A program made the position numbers and the translations under genes. A stretch of DNA of 64,000 nt from Eutrigla gurnardus (lineage: Eukaryota > Chordata > Actinopteri > Perciformes > Triglidae), in NCBI GenBank assembly GCA_963514095.1, contig OY741280.1, positions 7,949,964 through 8,013,963 of the forward strand. The letters run 5' to 3'. Within the stretch, counting starts at the first letter, position 1. Each line of letters starts with the position of its first letter. Under the pieces are notes generated by a model. The model was given only the letters and a program-made list of their open reading frames with translations. It was not told where the DNA came from and did not search any database. Below, piece by piece: positions 24,748-32,882 of the stretch.

Positions 24748-25741
24748 CTTGTGGCTGGAAGACAGAGTACAAACGAATCAAAACGCTACCCATCATGTCT
24801 GCCCTGTCTATAATGGACAACAAGGGTATTAGATTGATTTGTTAGAAGTTATTTACCTCTGCATTGTTTGAAATAGGATTACAATATTTGATTAATTGTG
24901 TGCACAGTTTAGTCATTTGTACCCTGGAATAACCACATTTTTCAGATGACATAATGTTCAACCAATACATCACATGCTGATGCTGGGTCAGACCATTCGG
25001 TACACTTTGTACAGAACTGCGTAGCCCAGCATGTCAAACTATGACGCCCCACTATGTTCTAACATTGTGGATTGTTGTGGAAAAATGAATCTGCCCAATA
25101 AAGATCAACAACCAGGATCAGCTTTTTCTCCGAGGTTTATTCCACTAAGTATTCTCATCTGCAGAAGAAAGTACTGTTCACCCCTGCCTTCTGATGCAAA
25201 GGTTCAGAATCAGCCGGAACGACCCTGAGTCTAACAACAATCTCCCTTTTAAGGAGGAGGAACCATGGACAAAGGACGGATCATGTCCTATCTTACAAAG
25301 ACAAGATGTACAGGCAAGGTCAAGATTTACAGAACACAGGCGTCATAGTCCTGAAATTATCTTATGTCAATGTGGCACTTATGTTCATATCATCTACAAA
25401 CAGGCATTCATTTTCGTCATAGCATAACAGTCAGAAGAGGAGATGCGGATCGACGTCTGGCCTGACAAATATTCTGATTATAAATTACAAACATCCAAAA
25501 TTCCCATTACAGGATTCAAACGGATCCACTTTAGGCAACAACTACTTGTGTGCTAACTTGGTTTGGCATAAACATCATGGTTGAGTTTGATTATAATGGA
25601 GATTTAAGAAAGTCATCAAGGGAACAGACAGTTTTCCAATTGATGTCACTTGTATCAGCCTAAATGACCTAACATGTCAAACCCACATTCATTTATTTGC
25701 TCTATTGGACAGAATATCCCATTAGTGTTGTCAAAGATTCT

Positions 25742-25874
25742 AAAAAAGCAGAGGACTTCACAAAAAGAATTGAACGCTGCAACCAGTTTTTAATCACACC
25801 ATCCATCCTCATTCACACTTTGAGATGGAGGGAAAAGCCCCAAAAATAATTTGCTTGAAAACAAACAAATACAT
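25742..25874 (+). repeat. Unidentified 133-bp dispersed repeat, copy 1
   Basis: Nearly identical to 50379-50511 in the same orientation (beginning AAAAAAGCAGAGGACTTCAC, ending ACAAACAAATACAT). Flanking DNA differs on both sides. No ends, coding capacity or family recognised. Confidence 0.85.
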
Positions 25875-26149
25875 GACAGTGTGTCATGCTCACTTAGTCA
25901 AGGACACACTTTGTGTGTCAAAATGTAAGTATTCATAAGTCTATACTGGAGCCTGACCGACCAATTTAATAGCCTATCACAGATATATTTGTCAATATGC
26001 ACAGATTTAATGCATTCATTTTTAAAGAATCAGATAAAGTAAGTACTGCTTGTGTCAGTACAGAGTTTGCCCAGCAGAGAGTGCCATTGCTTTCAATAGT
26101 GTGATGTGAATATGCTGGGGGACATATTCGGTGACGTAATTAGCATCAC

Positions 26150-26930
26150 CTGTGTATCAAGGGAATTGAGTACAGGTGTGTGTGTGTGATTGCGGGCAGG
26201 AGGTCGTCTGGAAGGTGATAAAGGACAGAGCAGACGGGGCACGAGGAGAGCATCTGACTACTGCGGTTCGGCACTCTTGGGAGGGAGGGTGTCGTTCGCA
26301 GCCGTTTAGGACTGCCGGCGATGAAGATAGTTAGAGAGGGGGTCAGAGGTTCCTGTGTGAGGAGGGGAGGTTTGCTGCCTCCTGTAGGAAGTTAGGGCCG
26401 GGCTTTAGAAGAGTGCAGGAGCCGCCACTGCTCTTCATACTCCCTGCTGCCGTGCGCGACACTGACGCCAGCCGAACTGTCTGTGCCGTCCAGCGAAGCT
26501 GCTCCCCGGGGAGTTGGACGGCATCACAAGCTCAGACCCCGGGGGAGGGTCTCGTCAAGCGGGCGAGTTAAGTTTGACCAATATTGTTGTTAAATGTATT
26601 TCTGTATGTGTGTGTGTTTTATAGGCCGTTGTGTAGTGCAGAGGGGGAGGAGGTTACAGGTGGGAGAGCTATCGTCATAAGCGGGACATCCATACGGTTC
26701 ACTTTAAACGGTGAGAGTGGATTGCTGTGTTGTTGCTGTGATTGATAAATTGCAGTGCCTCCTGCGTTGAGGGTGTTGCGTGCTGTGATTTGAAATGGTG
26801 TGCCTTAAGCTAGAAACTAGCCCTGTGTGTGCTGTGTAATGGTTCTTCACCTAGATGAAACGTGCAGTGATCGTCCTGTGGTGACTGGTGACCTCTAGTC
26901 ATTTGTAGTCCTCCTTACCTCTATGCAATA
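26150..26930 (+). other. GC-rich non-coding block, possible LTR or leader sequence
   Basis: Much richer in G/C than its surroundings. It has a GTGATAAAGG box near 26,215 and GC-rich sequence to about 26,580, then T/G-rich sequence. No open frame of interest. It could be a solo LTR with leader, or an unmethylated promoter island for an unseen exon. I cannot decide between these from one copy. Confidence 0.25.
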
Positions 26931-26949
26931 GTTTTATATATTCAACATG

Positions 26950-27259
26950 TACGGTGGCCCTGAAGTGCAAAACGCAACCGCAAAAACAAAACACACATAA
27001 AAAAGAAAACACACACACAAAAAAGAAAACACACACACAAAGAAGAAAACAAACACAAAAAAGAAAATGAGCACAAAAAAGAAAACAAACACAAAAAAGA
27101 AAACAAACACAAAAAAGAAAACAAACACAAAAAAGAAAATTAACACAAAAAAGAAAATTAACACAAAAAAGAAAATTAACACAAAAAAGAAAACAAACAC
27201 AAAAAAGAAAGCAAACACAAGAAAGAAAACACACACAAAAGAGAAATCCCAAAACGGAA
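26950..27259 (+). repeat. Left terminal inverted repeat of the composite transposon
   Basis: 31-bp unique terminus, then about 14 units of an 18-bp A-rich minisatellite (AAACACAAAAAAGAAAAC) at about 26990-27240, then an inner boundary GAAATCCCAAAACGGAA at 27243-27259. The right repeat has the same three parts in reverse. Confidence 0.9.
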
Positions 27260-27470
27260 AATGGAAAGCTTGTTCCGTCCTGACCGCAGCCTAAGAGGCA
27301 GCAACAGGTGGCAGAAGGAGAACCAAACAATTGGATTTTGGGCTGACTTTCTTCTTGATTGCGAGGGTTTGTCAAGGCTTTGTTAGATTAATTGTAGTGT
27401 AGTAATATTTATAATTTGTATTTTATCTGATGAAATATGACTAACTAAAATGTTGACTTTTTGTCTTTAG

Positions 27471-27706
27471 AAAAAGCAACAGCAGTGTCCCTTCAGGATG
27501 TACTCATGTTTGCCAGTGGCTTAGCAGCGCTTCCACCAGCTGGAATGACACCCTCTCCAAGCATAGAGTTTTTAAACAATTCTCCTTTTCCAATGGCGAA
27601 CACCTGCACAAATACGATGAAGCTGCCGCTCTTGGATTCTTACATTGTCTTTAAGACAAACATGGAGTTTGGGATCCAGAATGCTCCAGGATTTGGATGT
27701 TTTTAG
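27471..27706 (+). pseudogene. HECT E3 ligase C-terminal exon carried in the transposon
   Basis: Starts after a TTGTCTTTAG acceptor and runs to a stop at 27704-27706. About 78 residues match the end of the HECT C-lobe: DVLMFASGLAALPP, then PSIEFL, then ANTCTNTMKLPL with the catalytic Cys in the NTC.N...LP setting, then FGIQNAPGFG at the C-terminus. Upstream HECT exons are absent: only about 210 bp separate it from the terminal repeat. HECT proteins labelled G2E3-like are common passengers of fish transposons. Here only the last exon survives, so it cannot make a ligase alone. It faces the transposase gene tail to tail. Confidence 0.75.
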
Positions 27707-28463
27707 CTGCCATAGCTACCTTTCATTTTTCTGTTTACCTGTGTGAACGCACCTTATATTTTAGTCCATGCAGCTACAGGCACAGTTTAAAGATTCACCT
27801 GTGTAAGGACTTGTATATATTTCAGTCTGTGCAGTTATCTATATGCACAGCTTACACATTAATGTAAATAACTGGGTCCTGATCCATGGTTTTCTTTTTG
27901 TTGTTGCTCCTTTTTTTCTATCAACAACCCTCTGGTCAGATTTGTACATGGGTCCAGATTATGGATTATGTTGCTGTTGATTATTGTTTAACAGCTCACT
28001 CTTATCAATAGTCAAAAACATATAGTTGTAGACATTGTGAAATGTTTAAATAACTGCTGAACACTACAGTTTTATTCAAAGATGTTTAATAAAGGTACCT
28101 GTCACAGTGTACTAAAAATATGAGGTATTGTCAACTCTTGTCCACAAAGATTCATAAATATTTTGAAGAATAATGTAAGAGAGAATCCTTTGATCAAATA
28201 ATTTAAGTCAAAAATCCATTCCTCCCACCACCAATTACACATATACAGACAACTATACACTTTCTTATGACTGTGAGTCTTAGGGACACATGGCTAGGCA
28301 CTGAGGAACAGGGGAAATGCCATCTGCAGGGCCATTGACACTGGTAAGAGCAGGAGGATAAGGACTGTGCCATCAACTGGACGGCCATAACTGACAGACG
28401 AGCAGACCAACATGGTGGAAAGCCCCGTAACCAGAAGGACCAGTGGGACCCAGGAGTCAGTAT
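27707..28463. other. Transposon interior between convergent genes
   Basis: Non-coding sequence between the HECT exon (+) and the transposase stop (-). It has AATAAA at about 28089 on +, probably serving the HECT transcript. Nothing else recognised. Confidence 0.55.
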
Positions 28464-28787
28464 TTACAGGCCAGCTATTTGCTTCAGAGTGATGTAAAGG
28501 TCAGAGGCTGTCCTCCAGTCATGTGGCTGTTGTAGTCCGTTTTGTTCCACGGCCTGTTGTAGGTATTCCTTCATGTCTTCACTGTAAAAATCAATCTCTT
28601 GCCTTGCCTCAGGAAAAACATCCAGCTCTGCATCTTCAACAAAGAATCCACAGTCCCTCGCGCCAAATCTGAAAAATTAGATAAAAAGTATTATGAAGGA
28701 CTTGGTCATTGCAGAGACAGAGCCTCTAAATACACGATTATACCAACCTTTACTCCTTAAATTTTTTGTAATGTATATGATGTAGAC

Positions 28788-29305
28788 CAGGGGTTTACCC
28801 CCCCCCCAAAAAAAACAAAACAAAGGCCTGTTTCAATGCAGTTGGGAGGGGGCCCCCTCCTCTGGGCGCCACCCACTCCAGGTAGATAGGTAGGTAGGTA
28901 GATATATAGATAATATATCAATCTATCTTGAGAGAAGGAGGAGGGGAGAGGCAGAGGAGAGAGAGAGAAGGAGGGATGAGTAGGAGAGTATGGAGGAGAG
29001 GGGACGAGGGATGGGGAGGAGAGAGAGGAGAGCATGGCGGAGAAAGATAAGGAGGACAGAGGAGGGATCAGTAGGAGAGAGGAGGAGGAGAGAAGAGAGG
29101 AGGAGAAAATCCCACCAGCATCAACATAAAATCAGCGCAGATTCTTTCTCTCTCCCTCTCTTGCTGCCACTACGAGCTGTCGAGGCGGCTTCTCTTGCCA
29201 CAGGGGCTAAATACTGCGCTGGTATTGCTCAAACCCTATTTGTTCTACCCCCCCCACCCCCCCCACCCCTATGGAAAGTGCAGCCCCCCTGGTTAAGAAC
29301 CGCTG
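28788..29305. mobile_element. hAT-like MITE inside the transposase intron
   Basis: A 518-bp non-coding element, purine-rich in its middle. The left end reads CAGGGGTTTACCCC and the right end, reverse-complemented, reads CAGCGGTTCTTAACCAGGGG. Flanking 8-mers ATGTAGAC (28780-28787) and ATATAAAC (29306-29313) match at 6 of 8 positions, consistent with an aged 8-bp hAT target duplication. It contains a short GATA/GGTA-type repeat near 28880-28910. Confidence 0.6.
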
Positions 29306-29688
29306 ATATAAACCTTTACTACCTGTGGGGCAAGAGATATAGCTCATTTGGGATCCCTCCTGGACATGAGGCTGGTCTGCTAGGACGAATCCGGTGCTTG
29401 TTCCACAGGTCCACGCATTCATTCAGGTCTTTCTGCAGAACTTTACTGAAGCAAAATCTCAGTAAGCACTGGTGTTCCTGGCTGCCATTGAAAGATCCAG
29501 AGTCTCTCAGGTCTCCACACAGGTCCATCCAAAACTGAGACCTGGAGATACATTAGACATGAAGTTACTTACTTCACACAGATCACAGACAAATCAGAAT
29601 GAGAATTAACTGATTATCACAAAAACATTCAACCACTGATATAATTAAATTTGGGGCTAGAATCATTTCTATGCATTTTGTATTCATA

Positions 29689-31319
29689 CACTCAACACAA
29701 ATATAAACGCAACACTTTTGTTTTTGCTCCCATTTTTCATGAGATGGACTTAAAGATCTAAAATTAATTCCAGATACACAATATTACCATTTCTCTCAAA
29801 CATTGTTCACAAATCAGTCTAAATGTGTGATAGTGAGCACTTCTGCTTTGCTGAGATAATCCATCCCACCTCACAGGTGTGCCACATCAAGATGCTGATC
29901 TGACATCATGATTAGTGCACAGGTGTGCCTTAGACTGTCCACAATAAAAGGCCACCCTGAAATGTGCATTTTTTTGCTTTATTGGGGGTCTGGGGACTCA
30001 GAACCAGTCAGTATCTGGTGTGACCACCATTTGCCTCATGCAGTGCAACACATCTTCTTCGCATAGAGTTTATCAGATTGTCAATTGTGGCCTGTGGAAT
30101 GTTGGTCCACTCCTCTTCAATGGCTGTGCGAAGTTGCTGGATATTAGTGGGAACTGGTACACGCTGTCGTATACGCCGGTCAAGCACATCCCAAACATGC
30201 TCAATGGGTGACATGTCCGGTGAGTATGCTGGCCATGCAAGAACTGGGACATTTTCAGCTTCCAAGAATTGTGTACAGATCCTTGCAACATGGGGCTGTG
30301 CATTATCTTGCTGAAACATGAGGTGATGTTCATGGATGTATGGCACAACAATGGGCCTCAGGATCTCATCACGGTATCTCTGTGTATTCAAAATGCCATC
30401 AATAAAATGCACCTGTGTTCTTCGTCCATAACAGATGCCTGCCCATACCATAACCCCACCACCACCATGGGCCACTCGATCCACAACATTGACATCAGCA
30501 AAGCGCTCACCCACACGACGCCACACACGTTGTCTGCCATCTGCCCTGAACAATGTAAACCGAGATTCATCCGTGAAGAGAACACCTCTCCAACGTGCCA
30601 GACGCCATCGAATGTGAGCATTTGCCCACTCAAGTCTGTTACGGCGACAAGCTGGAGTCAGGTCAAGACCCCGATGAGGACGACGAGCATGCAGTTGAGC
30701 TTCCCTGAGATGGTTTCTGACAGTTTGTGCAGAAATTGTTTGGTTATGCAAACCAATTGTTTCAGCAGCTGTCTGAGTGGCTGGTCTCAGACGATCTTGG
30801 AGGTGAACCTGCTGGATGTGGAGGTCCTGGGCTGGTGTGGTTACACGTGGTCTGCGGTTGTGAGGCCGGTTGGATGTACTGCCATATTCTCTGAAACGCC
30901 TTTGGAGACGGCTTATGGTGGAGAAATGAACATTCAATGCACGAGCAACAGATCTGGTTGACATTCCTGCTGTCAGCATTCCAATTGCACGCTCCCTCAA
31001 TGCTTGTGGCATCTGTGGCATTTTGCTGTGAGACAAAACTGCACATTTCAGAGTGGCCTTTTATTCTGGGCAGTATAAGGTACACCTGTGCACTAATCAT
31101 GATGTCAGATCAGCATCTTGATGTGGCACACCTGTGAGGTGGGATGGATTATCTCAGCAAAGCAGAAGTGCTCACTATCACACATTTAGACAGATTTGTG
31201 AACAATGTTTGAGAGAAATGGTAATATTGTGTATCTGGAATGAATTTTAGATCTTTAAGTCCATCTCATGAAAAATCGGAGCAAAAACAAAAGTGTTGCG
31301 TTTATATTTTTGTTGAGTG
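29689..31319 (-). mobile_element. Intact Tc1/mariner transposon, copy 2
   Basis: Same family as 2880-4515, reversed. The 1,631-bp element has long inverted repeats starting CACTCAAC and flanking TA at 29687-29688 and 31320-31321. It sits within the first intron of the transposon's transposase gene. Confidence 0.96.
30008..31021 (-). CDS. Tc1-like DD34E transposase, copy 2
   Basis: Uninterrupted, about 337 residues from the ATG at 31021. It differs from the copy at 3178-4191 by only a handful of residues, for example DNAQPHVARI instead of DNARPHVASI. The DDE residues (FTDESRF, QQDNA, SPIEHVWD) and 34-residue spacing are conserved. Arg to Gln after the second Asp alters the usual DNARPH segment but not the catalytic triad. 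Two open copies of the same element in 64 kb indicate recent activity of the family. Confidence 0.95.
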   Translation of the reverse strand: MPQMPQALRERAIGMLTAGMSTRSVARALNVHFSTISRLQRRFREYGSTSNRPHNRRPRVTTPAQDLHIQQVHLQDRLRPATQTAAETIGLHNQTISAQTVRNHLREAQLHARRPHRGLDLTPACRRNRLEWANAHIRWRLARWRGVLFTDESRFTLFRADGRQRVWRRVGERFADVNVVDRVAHGGGGVMVWAGICYGRRTQVHFIDGILNTQRYRDEILRPIVVPYIHEHHLMFQQDNAQPHVARICTQFLEAENVPVLAWPAYSPDMSPIEHVWDVLDRRIRQRVPVPTNIQQLRTAIEEEWTNIPQATIDNLINSMRRRCVALHEANGGHTRY

Positions 31320-32348
31320 TATGAAAAAGTTGAAGAACACCAATTTGAACAGAGCAATGAAGCAAATGCAAAGCTGTTATTGTTATTTAATGTGGATAAT
31401 ACAATGACAGACAGGCGTAAAAATCAGTTAAACACAGTCGATCACTATACAGTTTCTAATGTACTTTTCATCTATCAAACAGATATTTACCAACCTTCCT
31501 CTTCTGAAAAAAGACCACCACGACTCAATGCGCTGATTCCCTGTTGATGAGCCGTAACTGTGACTGGACAAGCCCGCATAGTAGTCCGTATGCCCATGGC
31601 GGAGGTTACACTGTATTGCTGCCATTGTTCCATTTTCTGTTCCGAGGTCAGTTCGTAATCTCATTGGAACAACACCAGTACTCTTGACGCAGTTGATGTA
31701 GTTGTGAGCAATGACAGATGGATTGTTGTTTGACAGTCCACAAACAAGCCACATGATTCTTCGTGAAAATCCATCTATGCATCCCGAGAGAGCCAGGCCA
31801 AATGGTTTGAGTTTGTCGTACCCATCTACATGCCATATATAGTTTGGACCCATGGAGTGGTACGTCCGCCGTGTAAACCTCCTGCGTCTCCTCAAAGCCG
31901 TCTGTTGTTGATTCAATTGTCTCAGCAACCTCATTACAACGTCACGTTTAACACGCAGTCAATGTTTTTGTAGTAGGACTTGCCACATAGTCCGATATCC
32001 AAACAGTATCCCCGGTCCATCAAGCTCGCTCAGAATTGCACGCCTCACCTCGGATAGTGGGGAATAGTTACGGCGTCTAAGTAAGCCGGCTTCTTTCAAA
32101 CGGGTCTTCAGCGTTCGAAGACTCATCTTACGACCGTGAATAGTCGACAACATGTCAACTATCACGTCGTATTGGTGTCCTGCATCAAAATACTGCTTTA
32201 TAATAGAGAGTTTGGTTTCGCTGTCCATTTCGTCGTTCATGTTCGTCTTCTTCTTGTGTTCGTTTCTGGCGGCGTAGACGGGAAAGCAAGTTTAGTTTCC
32301 GGGGCAAGCCTACCTTGTCCAATCAGCGATGTCCGCCGAAGGTAACAC

Positions 32349-32663
32349 TTCCGTTTTGGGATTTCTTTTTTGTGTGTGTTTCCTTTCTTGTGTGTGTTTG
32401 CTTTTTTGTGTTTGCTTTCTTTTTTGTGTTCGCTTTCTTTTTTGTGTTTGTTTTCTTTTTTGTGTTTGCTTTCTTTTTTGTGTTTGTTTTCTTTTTTGTG
32501 TTCATTTTCTTTTTTGTGTTTGCTTTCTTTTTTGTGTTCGTTTTCTTTTTTTTGTTAATTTTCTTTTTTGTGTTTGCTTTCTTTTTTGTGTTTGTTTTCT
32601 TTTGTGTGTGTGTTTTCTTTTTTGTGTGTGTGTTTTCTTTTTTGTGTGTGTTTTTTGTTTTTG
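32349..32663 (-). repeat. Inner part of the right terminal inverted repeat with 18-bp minisatellite
   Basis: Inner boundary TTCCGTTTTGGGATTTC at 32349-32365 mirrors 27243-27259. Then comes the minisatellite in reverse orientation to about 32656, ending GTTTTTG at 32663. The outer 31 bp of this terminal repeat are now at 37892-37922, pushed away by the LINE. Long low-complexity reading frames across the array are artefacts. Confidence 0.9.
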
Positions 32664-32882
32664 CAAGGCAAGGCAAGGCAAGGCAATTTTATTTGTATAG
32701 CACATTTCATACACAAGGCAGACTCAAAGTGCTTCACATCATAAAACAAAGTGAGAAGAAAAAAGAAAAGAAAAATAGAAGAATTAAAAGAAAATAATAA
32801 AAATTTTAAAAATGCATTACAGAAAGAAAATAGAATAAAAACATATTTGCAATAATTAAAAACAGTGCAGACATTAAAAGAT

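Larger units (their letters stand above)
24760..26943. other. Intergenic DNA upstream of the GPCR
   Basis: Mostly non-coding. It includes one copy of a 133-bp repeat (25742-25874) and a GC-rich block at about 26,150-26,720. I looked for 5' exons of the downstream SH3BP5-like gene here and found none. Confidence 0.5.
28464..32240 (-). pseudogene. IS3EU-like integrase-core transposase, three exons, one internal stop
   Basis: Exon 1 is 32240-31495, exon 2 is 29541-29323, exon 3 is 28668-28464; junctions keep phase with GT/AG sites (FFRRGR joined to SQFWMDL; LPHR joined to FGARDCG). Residues about 1-95 form an N-terminal helical DNA-binding-like region. The integrase core follows with WHVDGYDKLKPFG (first Asp), RLRTDLGTENG (second Asp) and NQRIESWWSFF (Glu), an RNase H-fold DDE arrangement. 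An in-frame TGA at 31959-31961 interrupts the protein between the two parts; the next codons restore homology, so it is a single nonsense change. The Tc1 lies in the exon 1-2 intron and the hAT-like MITE in the exon 2-3 intron, so neither damages coding sequence directly. Confidence 0.82.

Noticed and set aside
26990..27240. CRISPR-like array
   Set aside because: Units are contiguous 18-mers without unique spacers, inside a eukaryotic transposon terminus.
26899..27375. Long Phe/Val/Cys-rich and Lys/Thr-rich frames across the minisatellites (also 32315-32797)
   Set aside because: An 18-bp repeat has no stops in several frames; these are translations of low-complexity DNA.
28990..29538. 182-codon + strand frame starting MEERGRGMGRR
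   Set aside because: It runs through the purine-rich middle of the hAT-like MITE and the antisense of a transposase exon; composition explains the open frame.
30269..30961. 230-codon frame antisense to the Tc1 transposase (also 3238-3930)
   Set aside because: Shadow of the transposase in the opposite strand, present at both copies for that reason.
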